Shown one piece after another: positions 1-6,833 of a stretch of DNA of 26,858 nucleotides. Source of the stretch: SIG603 sp963611165 (GTDB lineage: Bacteria > Bacillota > Clostridia > Oscillospirales > Acutalibacteraceae); the NCBI GenBank assembly GCA_963611165.1, contig CAVDQG010000026.1:1-26858 (forward strand). The letters run 5' to 3'. The position numbers and the translations under genes are program-made. The first letter of the stretch is position 1, and each line of letters opens with the position of its first letter. Under the pieces are notes generated by a model. That model was not told the DNA's origin. It saw only the letters and a list, made by a program, of their open reading frames with translations, and made no database searches.

Positions 1-45
1 GCAAGGGATAAGGTAATCTCCTTGCTGCTCATACTGCACATTCAT
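1..45 (-). CDS. N-terminal fragment of a TnpV-like transposon-encoded protein (runs off the window)
   Basis: Only the first 15 codons lie in the window; they read MNVQYEQQGDYLIPC. The YEQxGDYLIP start resembles the small transposon-encoded TnpV proteins found on clostridial mobile elements, whose biochemical role is not established. The start ATG follows the stop of the upstream 61-aa gene by 2 nt, and its AGGAGG ribosome binding site lies inside that gene's last codons, so the two are probably translationally coupled. The family call rests on a very short stretch and could be wrong; the coding start itself is well supported by the ribosome binding site. Confidence 0.5.
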   Translation of the reverse strand, partial: MNVQYEQQGDYLIPC

Positions 46-47
46 AA

Positions 48-233
48 TCAAACCTCCTGATAGATAATTTTAAATTTCTTTTTCTTTGCTCCGATAAACT
101 TCACAAGCACATCATCGACCGCATCGGTATATCTGCCCTGTGCTATAAGCTCGTTTCTCAGGTCATTTAGTGAGTTGATGATTAAGCTGTATTCGTTATC
201 GGTCAGTGCAAGGTGGTATTTGATATTTTTCAT
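48..233 (-). CDS. Small mobile-element-associated protein, 61 aa, function unknown
   Basis: A 61-residue, mostly helical protein with a basic Lys-rich tail (AKKKKFKI). It has no signal peptide, membrane segment or catalytic motif. The pattern YHLALTDNEYSLIINSL followed by LIAQGRYTDAVDDVL resembles small conserved hypothetical proteins that sit next to TnpV genes on clostridial elements; that association is from memory, not a search. The start has a clear AAGGAGGGA ribosome binding site upstream (complement of about 242-250). It is coupled to the TnpV-like gene downstream, so both probably belong to one mobile-element operon or its remnant. It lies beyond the terminator of the trxA operon and so outside that unit. 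Confidence 0.65.
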   Translation of the reverse strand: MKNIKYHLALTDNEYSLIINSLNDLRNELIAQGRYTDAVDDVLVKFIGAKKKKFKIIYQEV

Positions 234-305
234 CGTGAATCCCTCCTTGACTATATTCTACTCGGCTGGTTTTCAAATTGCGAATGTGCGGATTTTCTAA
301 GCATA

Positions 306-340
306 GAAAAAAGGCTCTGACCTTTTACAGTCAAAGCCTT
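306..340 (-). terminator. Rho-independent terminator of the MoxR-DUF58-transglutaminase-trxA operon
   Basis: Read on the minus strand, AAGGCTTTGAC pairs with GTCAGAGCCTT across an 8-nt loop, with one mismatch, and is followed by a run of six T. It lies about 110 nt beyond the trxA stop and separates the chromosomal operon from the mobile-element genes. Confidence 0.85.
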
Positions 341-448
341 AATCGCCTCTTTACTATGCCCTATAAGGTTTTATTTATTGATTCTCAATTACTGCCTTAT
401 GTGGCGTTAGCATATGACGAACACTTTTTTGCATATCGTTAAAATTAA

Positions 449-757
449 TCAAAGACCGAGCATATCGAGGATATCGTCCTTCGGTCTTGCGCCGACTGCT
501 TTGTTTACAAGTTTTCCGCCCTCAAAAACGAGGAGAGTGGGAATGCTCATAACGCCGAATCTTTGTGCAAGCTCCTGCTCTTCGTCAACGTTTACCTTAC
601 CGACGGTAACGTCCTCTTCCTCTGCAATCTCGTCCACGATAGGAGAGACCATCTTGCAAGGGCCGCACCATGTTGCCCAGAAATCAACAAGAACAGGCTG
701 TGTGCTTGTTGCGATAACTTCATCAAAATTGCTGTTTGTTAATGTGATAACGCCCAT
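449..757 (-). CDS. trxA: Thioredoxin
   Basis: A 102-aa single-domain thioredoxin, a cytoplasmic dithiol carrier that reduces protein disulfides and is itself reduced by thioredoxin reductase. The active site is WCGPC with Cys31 and Cys34, preceded by the usual VDFWATW strand, and the cis-proline is Pro73 in SIPT. Length is normal for bacterial TrxA. No signal peptide or membrane anchor is seen, so it is cytoplasmic. The start has an AAAGGA ribosome binding site. It begins 25 nt after the transglutaminase stop and is the last gene before the terminator, so it is probably co-transcribed with the MoxR/DUF58/transglutaminase genes. No trxB lies nearby. Confidence 0.95.
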   Translation of the reverse strand: MGVITLTNSNFDEVIATSTQPVLVDFWATWCGPCKMVSPIVDEIAEEEDVTVGKVNVDEEQELAQRFGVMSIPTLLVFEGGKLVNKAVGARPKDDILDMLGL

Positions 758-782
758 TGTAAATTTCCTTTCTTTTTATGCT

Positions 783-3050
783 TTATTTAAATAGTACATA
801 AACTATTACGAACCTCTTGAATGGCTTTTGCTCCTTTAAGAGAACATCTCTTGTCTTTTTGCAAAGTGCGACCGCATTTCTTGTGTCGGAGAAAATTCCG
901 TTTGAGAATGCCGATTCTTCAAAGTAAGAAGACAATGCCGATATTTCTTCGCCCGAAAGCTTGCCGTTTAATACTCTTGATAGATATTCACGGTCGGTTT
1001 CGTTGGTTCGCTTGCCGCAGCAAATTGCGATAAGACTTGAGAGAGAGTAGAGCATAATGCCGACAGGTCGTTTTCTGTCTACCTTAAATCTTACGCTGTC
1101 ATTATACTTTTTGACTGCAAAATAAGCAAGAGCCAAAAGTGCGATTATAAGAAGAACAAAGATAAATTTAGGTGTTGATTTTGACTTGTTATCGTTGTTA
1201 TTGATATTGTTGTCGGAGTTGTCAGCGTTGTTTGCTTCCGGTGACGGAGAAGGTGTTGCCGTTGCTTCGGGCTCGTCCTCCGGATTAATCTTTTCTTCCT
1301 CCGGCTCGGGAGTAGGGGTCGGTGTCGGTTCGGGAGTCGGAGTTGGCTCTTCATTATCTGCGGTAGCCGAATTCTCCTGACTGTTTTCACCGAAATAAGC
1401 CTCACGGAAGTTGGAGGGAGTTACGTCAACGGTAACCCAGCCGAGTTCCTCTGTGAAAATTTCCACCCAAGCATGTGCGGAATAATCCTTTACGACGGTA
1501 TAATAACTGTCGTTTCCGTCCGGGGAGAAATCACTGCTTTGAAGCATGTATCCCACGCAGTATCTTGCGGGAATTCCAAGGTAACGGTACATTAAAGTTG
1601 CGGCACTTGCGAAGTGCTGGCAGTAACCTTTTTTCTGTGTGAAGAGGAAGTTCTCCACATAATCCGTTCCGCTCTCAAGCTCTGTGATATCATTGCTGTA
1701 GGTGTAAGTATTCAGAAGATTTTTTACAAAATCTATCTTTTCGTTCAGACTTAAATCTTTTGCTTCATCGAGCATATCGGTAAATCTCGAATCCTTTTCA
1801 AATCCTGCCGTATCGGCGTAGGTTTCGTTAACCCACTGCGTCAGATTGTTTTCTGTCAATGTGTTTGAAAGGCTGAATTTATCAACAGGCTGATAAGCTA
1901 TGAATGAATAGGAGTTCATTTCCCTCAAAAGGTAAGCGTCCGATTTTGTGTTGTCGTCGCTTGTGACATTTGAGTTTTCGGGAACAAGTGCATAACCCGA
2001 GGTGTCATTCTCATGGCTTATGGTGTATTTAATCTGATAAACACTGTCTGCCGATGAATTTAAATCGAGAAGATTATAACCGAGGTCGAAAGCTTCGCTC
2101 TCGTCCGAAACATACTTGAGAAGATTTTTGTTGGACGCCGCTTTCCAGCCGCTTCCCGTGTAGGTCGCTGTTGAAAGTGCCTTTAGGTATACGGTTGATG
2201 AAGGAATGTCGCTCGCTTCGATTGTGACCTCTTCTTCGCCCGTATGAGTAATGGGCGTGTTCTGAAGCTTTGCAGTGCTAAGGTCGTCCTTCAGTGGGTC
2301 TAGGCTCTTTGATTCGAAAATCGACTGCTGTAAAGCACGAAGCTCATCGGAATGCTCGTGGGCAAATCTTGCCGTTGGCGGCAGAAAAATAAGTATTGCC
2401 AAAAGAGCACACATTGCCGTGATTGCTCCGCCTGAGAAGAGAGCCGAGAGATTCAGTCCCTTGCCGTTGTAGTTATTGAGTATCATGTTGAGCGCCGTTG
2501 AGCAAACAACAGTCAATACTACTGCAAGGCTTGGAAATTCGCCGATAAGACAGCTTGAAACAATTAGAAACCAGAACGGCATGGTTCCGAGTAACGGTTT
2601 TGAGCCGAGATAGCTTACCATGACAACGTAGAAGCAGATTACCGAGAACAGCGCCGCAAAGCCTACCCATGACGTATAATCGCCCGAATAGGGGGTGGGG
2701 CTTATATCACCGCTTTGGTAAACGAGATTGCCGTACTGCAAGCCGTTGTAGATTTCCTTGCCTGCGGAAATGAATCCCATGATGTTGATAAGAACCATTC
2801 CCATGGTGACCACGGCCGGGCCGATAAGTGCGATAAGAAAATAATCGGATGCGATAAAAAGAATACCCATGAGTATGTCATATCCGATTATGAAAAGAAT
2901 AAGCTCGCTTGTGTAAGCTTCGGGAACGAAAGCCTTAACGATTTCGAGAAAGGTGACTGTTCCCATGACAATCGAAAGAGTGCATCTCAGAAAGAGAAAG
3001 AAAAGTCTGTTGAGGTCAAAGCTCAGTTTAGGAAGCTGTGGTTTGTTCAT
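783..3050 (-). CDS. Membrane-anchored transglutaminase-like protein
   Basis: A 755-aa protein with several hydrophobic N-terminal membrane segments (about residues 15-240), then an extracytoplasmic region with a transglutaminase-like core. The catalytic triad is visible as Cys477 (KKGYCQHFASA), His526 (SAHAWVEIF) and Asp542 (VDVTPS). A Pro/Thr/Glu- and Asn/Asp-rich low-complexity linker follows, then a last membrane helix (FIFVLLIIALLALAYF) and a short cytoplasmic tail resembling the DUF4129 region. The start chosen is the ATG at 3050, not an upstream in-frame codon: it overlaps the DUF58 stop as ATGA and has a GGGGG-rich ribosome binding site. With MoxR and DUF58 it forms a widespread bacterial gene trio; such proteins are suspected proteases or crosslinkers at the cell surface, but the substrate is unknown. 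Confidence 0.88.
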   Translation of the reverse strand: MNKPQLPKLSFDLNRLFFLFLRCTLSIVMGTVTFLEIVKAFVPEAYTSELILFIIGYDILMGILFIASDYFLIALIGPAVVTMGMVLINIMGFISAGKEIYNGLQYGNLVYQSGDISPTPYSGDYTSWVGFAALFSVICFYVVMVSYLGSKPLLGTMPFWFLIVSSCLIGEFPSLAVVLTVVCSTALNMILNNYNGKGLNLSALFSGGAITAMCALLAILIFLPPTARFAHEHSDELRALQQSIFESKSLDPLKDDLSTAKLQNTPITHTGEEEVTIEASDIPSSTVYLKALSTATYTGSGWKAASNKNLLKYVSDESEAFDLGYNLLDLNSSADSVYQIKYTISHENDTSGYALVPENSNVTSDDNTKSDAYLLREMNSYSFIAYQPVDKFSLSNTLTENNLTQWVNETYADTAGFEKDSRFTDMLDEAKDLSLNEKIDFVKNLLNTYTYSNDITELESGTDYVENFLFTQKKGYCQHFASAATLMYRYLGIPARYCVGYMLQSSDFSPDGNDSYYTVVKDYSAHAWVEIFTEELGWVTVDVTPSNFREAYFGENSQENSATADNEEPTPTPEPTPTPTPEPEEEKINPEDEPEATATPSPSPEANNADNSDNNINNNDNKSKSTPKFIFVLLIIALLALAYFAVKKYNDSVRFKVDRKRPVGIMLYSLSSLIAICCGKRTNETDREYLSRVLNGKLSGEEISALSSYFEESAFSNGIFSDTRNAVALCKKTRDVLLKEQKPFKRFVIVYVLFK

Positions 3051-4093
3051 ATTTCCGCCCCCTTTACTTCGATAATCGGCATGTAGTTGTCGAATACATC
3101 GCAAACAGGCTCGCCGTTCACATAAACTCTTCCGCCGTCTGCAATCTCACACACGAAGCTTTCCTTTATGCCGTCAAACTCCGTGATTTCGGGCTTGCTC
3201 GAAAGCAAGGTAGGGAGAATTGCCGAGAGGTCGTCTTCTTTTGTTATGAAAACCGACTGAGAGTCGGAGTTAATTCTGAAATAAATCTTGTGAGAGCATT
3301 CTGCTTCCAGAAGTGAGAGGGAAAGCGATGTGATAAAATTCATGCAGTCCGAGAGATGTTCCGTGCAGTTATATACAATTGCAGCACTCGATTCAATCGG
3401 AAGACCGAATTCCTTGACGGTGAGATTTCCGCTTTTTGCCGTTTGCTTCCAGTGAATTGCTCTGAGGCTGTCGCCGGCACGGTATTCTCTTACATCAAAG
3501 ACCTCGCTCGGGTCATCACCGCTCTTTTCGGTTGAATAAACCTCGGTATTTGAGAAATAGCTTGCCGTGGAGCTCATAACCTTTACGGGTATCTCATCGA
3601 TTTTCGGCAATACGGTTATAACAGCCGTTACGGCGCGTCTCTTCTTGAAAACCTTGAAGCTGAATAATCCGAGGCTGTCCTTGAGTCTGCTTGGGGAAAG
3701 TGAAATTTCGCACATTCCGCATTCTTTGGGAACAACATCCGCAAATGTCGTACTCGAGATTTCAAAGAAGCTACGCTTAATCGGCACCACCATATCCTCT
3801 TGGGAATCCGTCAGAAGATTATGAATGTGGATTTTACAGCCGAATTGCGGCTGAGAGAGAAACGGCAGACCGTAAAGAATGATTTCCGCTTTTATTCCCT
3901 CACCGAAATTGACGGTCATATTTTCTGCCGACAGCTTAATTCTCATGGTAAAGCGTCTGAGAATAAGAATAATGAACGAAACCACGGGAATTACCGCCAT
4001 TAAAAGAGCAAGCGCACACATCGCAGAGCTGTCATAGAAAACCGCTATATAGAAAATAGCGGCGGTAATTATTGTCCAGATAGTTATCTTCAT
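3047..4093 (-). CDS. DUF58 domain protein of the MoxR-associated trio
   Basis: A 348-aa protein with two N-terminal membrane helices (about residues 3-20 and 24-44) and a DUF58 domain. The domain signature is VREYRAGDSLRAIHWKQTAK at about residues 200-220, which in this family precedes a von Willebrand A-like fold. The ATG at 4093 is chosen because it lies 1 nt after the MoxR stop and has an AGGAAG ribosome binding site in the MoxR tail; an in-frame upstream start would overlap MoxR. Its 3' end overlaps the transglutaminase start by 4 nt (ATGA), indicating translational coupling. Known partners are MoxR ATPases; a role in assembling or activating the membrane transglutaminase is inferred from context only. 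Confidence 0.88.
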   Translation of the reverse strand: MKITIWTIITAAIFYIAVFYDSSAMCALALLMAVIPVVSFIILILRRFTMRIKLSAENMTVNFGEGIKAEIILYGLPFLSQPQFGCKIHIHNLLTDSQEDMVVPIKRSFFEISSTTFADVVPKECGMCEISLSPSRLKDSLGLFSFKVFKKRRAVTAVITVLPKIDEIPVKVMSSTASYFSNTEVYSTEKSGDDPSEVFDVREYRAGDSLRAIHWKQTAKSGNLTVKEFGLPIESSAAIVYNCTEHLSDCMNFITSLSLSLLEAECSHKIYFRINSDSQSVFITKEDDLSAILPTLLSSKPEITEFDGIKESFVCEIADGGRVYVNGEPVCDVFDNYMPIIEVKGAEI

Positions 4094-4094
4094 T

Positions 4095-5030
4095 TTACTT
4101 CCTATTTGAAAGAACAGGCTTCTTGACCGTCTCAAGAATATTCTGGCAAACCTGCTCCTCGGTGATTCCGCTTATTCTTGCCTTTTTGGAGAGGATGAGT
4201 CGGTGAGCTACGCAGTCGGTGAAAATTCCTGCAATGTCATCGGGGAGAACATACTCTCTGCCCTTGAGGTAAGCCATAGCTTTGCACATTGAAGTGAATG
4301 CGATTGTGCCTCGTGGAGAAACACCGAGCTCAAGTAAATCGGAGTCTCTCGTAGCCTGAATAAGCTTTCCGATGTACTGGTAAAGAGCGTCATGAATGAA
4401 AAGACTCTTTACTTCTTCTTTCATTCTGAGAAGCTCGCTTTTTGATATGACGGGTGTTACTTTATACGGCTCAACCTTGCCACGAACGATTGAAATTTCG
4501 TCCTGAATGTTCGGATAGCCCATGCTTATGCAAATCATAAATCTGTCGAGCTGAGACATAGGAAGTCTCTGAGTGCCCGCAGAGCCGATCGGGTTCTGAG
4601 TTGCGATAACAACAAACGGATTCGGAACCAAGTGGTCTTCACCGTCAACAGTAACCTTGCCTTCTTCCATGACCTGAAGCAGAGCCGACTGGGTTTTCGG
4701 AGATGTACGGTTGATTTCATCAGCCAAGAAAAGGTTGCACATTGCGGCACCCTCACGGTAGACGAAGTTTCCGCTTGCGGCATCATACATACTGAAGCCT
4801 GTGATGTCCGCAGGCATAACGTCGGGAGTGAACTGCACTCTGTGCTCTGTGAGCTCCATTGCGTTTGTGAATGCGTTTGCCATAGTGGTCTTGCCGACGC
4901 CCGGGATATCCTCAATGAGAACATGACCGCCTGCAAGAATTGCCGCCATTACCTTGACGATGCACACGTCTTTGCCGATAACAGCTTTTCTAACCTCGTT
5001 TACTACGGCTACTGCACCTTTATTATCCAT
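4095..5030 (-). CDS. MoxR-family AAA+ ATPase
   Basis: A 311-aa cytoplasmic AAA+ ATPase of the MoxR group. The Walker A motif is PGVGKTTMANAF, Walker B is LFLADEINRTSPKTQSALL, and the sensor/arginine-finger region is ATQNPIGSAGTQRLPMSQLDRFM, all in the expected order. A C-terminal lid domain contains SPRGTIAF. Length is typical. MoxR ATPases act as chaperone-like partners of proteins encoded beside them, here DUF58 and the transglutaminase. It is the first gene of the operon, with an AGGAGG ribosome binding site and a strong promoter about 50 nt upstream. No VWA-domain protein other than DUF58 is visible in this operon. Confidence 0.93.
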   Translation of the reverse strand: MDNKGAVAVVNEVRKAVIGKDVCIVKVMAAILAGGHVLIEDIPGVGKTTMANAFTNAMELTEHRVQFTPDVMPADITGFSMYDAASGNFVYREGAAMCNLFLADEINRTSPKTQSALLQVMEEGKVTVDGEDHLVPNPFVVIATQNPIGSAGTQRLPMSQLDRFMICISMGYPNIQDEISIVRGKVEPYKVTPVISKSELLRMKEEVKSLFIHDALYQYIGKLIQATRDSDLLELGVSPRGTIAFTSMCKAMAYLKGREYVLPDDIAGIFTDCVAHRLILSKKARISGITEEQVCQNILETVKKPVLSNRK

Positions 5031-5081
5031 ATACTGACCTCCTAAGAGTAAAATTATCTGTTTTGTCTTTTTATCTAAAGA

Positions 5082-5110
5082 ATTGTATCATAACAAAATT
5101 AAAAGTTCAA
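5082..5110 (-). promoter_or_regulatory. Promoter of the MoxR operon
   Basis: On the minus strand, -35 TTGAAC (5105-5110) and -10 TACAAT (5082-5087) are separated by 17 bp. It is placed about 50 nt before the MoxR start and is back to back with the promoter of the small Cys-rich gene. Confidence 0.75.
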
Positions 5111-5180
5111 TTGAACTCACGCAAAAGATATGTAAAATTGCTGAGGTTCATTTATGAAATACCGATAAAGTCGGATTTTC

Positions 5181-5209
5181 TTGTAAATATACGATTAAAT
5201 TGTTATACT
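5181..5209 (+). promoter_or_regulatory. Promoter of the small Cys-rich protein gene
   Basis: -35 TTGTAA (5181-5186), 17-bp spacer, and -10 TATACT (5204-5209) with an extended TG one base upstream of the -10. The start codon lies 38 nt downstream. Confidence 0.75.
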
Positions 5210-5246
5210 TATTTTTACAGATGTAAAAACAAAGGATGTGTAATAA

Positions 5247-5456
5247 TTGAATAATTCTAACGAAAAGAAAAAGCACGCAGTCAGATCAAGCTGTGACGAC
5301 TGCATGCATTTTACATATGATGAATATTACGATTGCTGGGATTGCGAGGTCAGCATGGACGAGGATGATTACGGAAGAATTTCGACAAACTCCCGTTCAT
5401 ATTGCCCGTATTACCGCCCCGGTGACGAATATACTATCGTAAGAAAGCAGAACTGA
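5247..5456 (+). CDS. Small Cys-rich, probably zinc-binding protein (resembles DUF6472)
   Basis: A 69-aa acidic protein with cysteines spaced as CDDC (16-19), CWDC (30-33) and YCPYY, a layout expected of a small structural zinc site. No membrane segment or signal is seen. The family resemblance to DUF6472, uncharacterised small clostridial proteins ending in a GDEY-IVRKQ-like tail, is from memory. The start is TTG at 5247, with AAAGGATG about 10 nt upstream; there is no in-frame ATG near. A tiny frame ATG-TGT-AAT-AAT-TGA just before it overlaps the TTG, so reinitiation is possible. It has its own promoter and runs convergent to the dCMP deaminase gene, with only 12 nt between the stops. Confidence 0.75.
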   Translation: MNNSNEKKKHAVRSSCDDCMHFTYDEYYDCWDCEVSMDEDDYGRISTNSRSYCPYYRPGDEYTIVRKQN

Positions 5457-5468
5457 TTTATAGTTTTA

Positions 5469-5948
5469 TCACTCTGTTAAATCGATTGTGATCTGCTTGA
5501 CTGTCGGCTTATACTGAGTAAGCTTGATGCCTGCCGCATTGAGCATTCTTCTTGAAGCGACCATGTTCGGCGCACCGTTGTATTTGTCGCTCAAATAAAC
5601 AACTTCGCTGATGCCTGACTGAATGATAGCCTTTGCGCACTCGTTGCACGGGAAAAGAGCGACATAAAGCTTGGAGCCGCGAAGGTCTTTGCCGTTAGCG
5701 TTGAGAATTGAGTTGAGCTCGGCATGAACCACGAATGCATACTTGGTGTCTTCGCCCTCTCTTGCCCAGGGGAATTCATCATCGCTGCAGCCCTTGGGGA
5801 AGCCGTTGTATCCTGTCGAGATGATAACATTGTCTCTGCCTACGATGCATGCGCCTACCTGAGTGTTCGGGTCTTTGCTTCTCATTGAGGCGAGCTTTGC
5901 GACGGACATGAAATAATCGTCCCATGTGATGTAATTTTCTCTTTTCAT
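5469..5948 (-). CDS. dCMP deaminase (ComEB-type)
   Basis: A 159-aa zinc-dependent cytidine/deoxycytidylate deaminase. The zinc and catalytic residues are His75 and Glu77 in VVHAELNSIL plus Cys101 and Cys104 in FPCNECAKAI. The N-terminal WDDYFMSVAKLASMRSKDPNTQVGA is characteristic of dCMP deaminases rather than cytidine deaminases. The enzyme turns dCMP into dUMP, feeding thymidylate synthesis. Length is typical. The start has a CGGAGGA ribosome binding site and a good promoter upstream. It is a single-gene unit divergent from the MarR gene. Family members in competence operons are called ComEB, but no competence gene is near, so a housekeeping role is more likely. Confidence 0.92.
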   Translation of the reverse strand: MKRENYITWDDYFMSVAKLASMRSKDPNTQVGACIVGRDNVIISTGYNGFPKGCSDDEFPWAREGEDTKYAFVVHAELNSILNANGKDLRGSKLYVALFPCNECAKAIIQSGISEVVYLSDKYNGAPNMVASRRMLNAAGIKLTQYKPTVKQITIDLTE

Positions 5949-5981
5949 AGCGGTCCTCCGAAATAAATATGTACTGTAAAG

Positions 5982-6010
5982 AGTATATATTGATAATGCT
6001 TTTTCTGCAA
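5982..6010 (-). promoter_or_regulatory. Promoter of the dCMP deaminase gene
   Basis: On the minus strand, -35 TTGCAG (6005-6010) and -10 TATACT (5982-5987) are separated by 17 bp, about 35 nt before the start codon. Confidence 0.7.
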
Positions 6011-6032
6011 GTAAAATTTGATTTATGCTTTG

Positions 6033-6064
6033 AAGTGAAATTCGTCAGTTTTCAAATTTCATTT
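6033..6064. promoter_or_regulatory. Inverted repeat between divergent promoters, candidate operator
   Basis: AAGTGAAATT (6033-6042) and AATTTCATTT (6055-6064) form an imperfect dyad of 10 positions (one G-T) around 12 nt. It lies between the promoters of the dCMP deaminase gene and the MarR gene, so MarR binding here is plausible but unproven. AT-richness raises the chance of coincidence. Confidence 0.3.
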
Positions 6065-6089
6065 TGCACAGATTTTTGAACAAATGCGG

Positions 6090-6118
6090 TTGACTTGAAA
6101 ACCTACTTGTGATAAATT
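6090..6118 (+). promoter_or_regulatory. Promoter of the MarR-family gene
   Basis: -35 TTGACT (6090-6095), 17-bp spacer, and -10 TAAATT (6113-6118) with an extended TG. The predicted leader is about 100 nt and contains TTGTGC-N5-GCACAA (6172-6188), which could be a hairpin or a protein site. Confidence 0.65.
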
Positions 6119-6223
6119 ATGCACAGAATAAATTTATCGGAAACAAAAGTGACGTTTTCGAGCTGATTGTATTGTGCTTCACGCACAAAATTTTAAATAG
6201 CTAAAGACACGGCAGGTTTTTTC

Positions 6224-6667
6224 ATGGGCAACAATATCATCGATTTAGCAGGTTTAATTACAACTCAGAATTCATTCATGTTGGGTTACTACAGTTATAT
6301 CAGTAAGATAGGAGAGGGATACGGTCTTAACGAAAAGGAAACGGACATTCTTTGCTTCTTCCTTTCATTTCCCGAGTGCGACACTCAGACCGATGTGGTA
6401 AAGCTTCGCGGTTACTCAAAAAGTCAGGCTTCAAAGAGCATCGGCGTTCTCATTTCAAAGGGATTCGCTTATGCAGAAGAGGACGAAAAAGACGCAAGAA
6501 TATTGCATATCAAAATGACCGACAAAGCAAGAGAGCTTTCACTTATGCTTTATGCCAAGAAAAGCGAATTTTATGAAAAAGCCCTCAAGGGTTTTACGGA
6601 AGACGAGATTGAAATGATAAATTATTTTGTCAGGAAGATGAACGAAAATCTTTCGTCTCCCGACTGA
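6224..6667 (+). CDS. MarR-family transcriptional regulator
   Basis: A 147-aa winged-helix regulator of the MarR type. The recognition part is about residues 50-85: a DVVKLRGYSKSQASKSIGVLISKGFAY segment (helix-turn-helix), followed by the wing EEDEKDARILHIKMTDKARE with the family's D-R-x(I/L)-x-(L/I)-x-x-T pattern. The flanking helices fit dimerisation. The ligand and targets are unknown. No efflux pump or other typical MarR target lies beside it; it is a single-gene unit with its own promoter and terminator. The ATG at 6224 has only a weak GGCAGG ribosome binding site. Confidence 0.88.
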   Translation: MGNNIIDLAGLITTQNSFMLGYYSYISKIGEGYGLNEKETDILCFFLSFPECDTQTDVVKLRGYSKSQASKSIGVLISKGFAYAEEDEKDARILHIKMTDKARELSLMLYAKKSEFYEKALKGFTEDEIEMINYFVRKMNENLSSPD

Positions 6668-6689
6668 CAGAACAGAGATTACATACATA

Positions 6690-6717
6690 AGAGATGCCTT
6701 TTGGGCGTCTCTTTTTT
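6690..6717 (+). terminator. Terminator after the MarR-family gene
   Basis: AGAGATGCC pairs with GGCGTCTCT (one T-G wobble) across a 5-nt loop and is followed by six T. Confidence 0.9.
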
Positions 6718-6753
6718 GTTTATTCTGCCGTCAGCCCCTAAGCTTCAAAAAGC

Positions 6754-6782
6754 TTGCAATTTTGCGGAATATAGGCTATAAT
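6754..6782 (+). promoter_or_regulatory. Promoter of prfB
   Basis: -35 TTGCAA (6754-6759), 17-bp spacer, and a perfect -10 TATAAT (6777-6782), about 50 nt before the start codon. Confidence 0.8.
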
Positions 6783-6833
6783 ACCATAATTAGAAAGAAA
6801 TAGATAAAAATAAGATATAAAGGAATAAAAAGC

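Noticed and set aside
414..794. Plus-strand open frame across trxA
   Set aside because: It is antisense to a clear thioredoxin gene, is Ser/Thr-rich with no family features, and has no ribosome binding site.
1299..1345. Short tandem repeat in the transglutaminase linker
   Set aside because: The repeated triplets encode the Pro-Thr-Glu linker and are best seen as a protein feature, not a separate DNA repeat; no CRISPR-like spacing exists here or elsewhere in the window.
1186..1380. Plus-strand frame encoding Gly/Ser/Val repeats
   Set aside because: It is the antisense of the Pro/Thr/Glu low-complexity linker of the transglutaminase, which opens all frames by composition.
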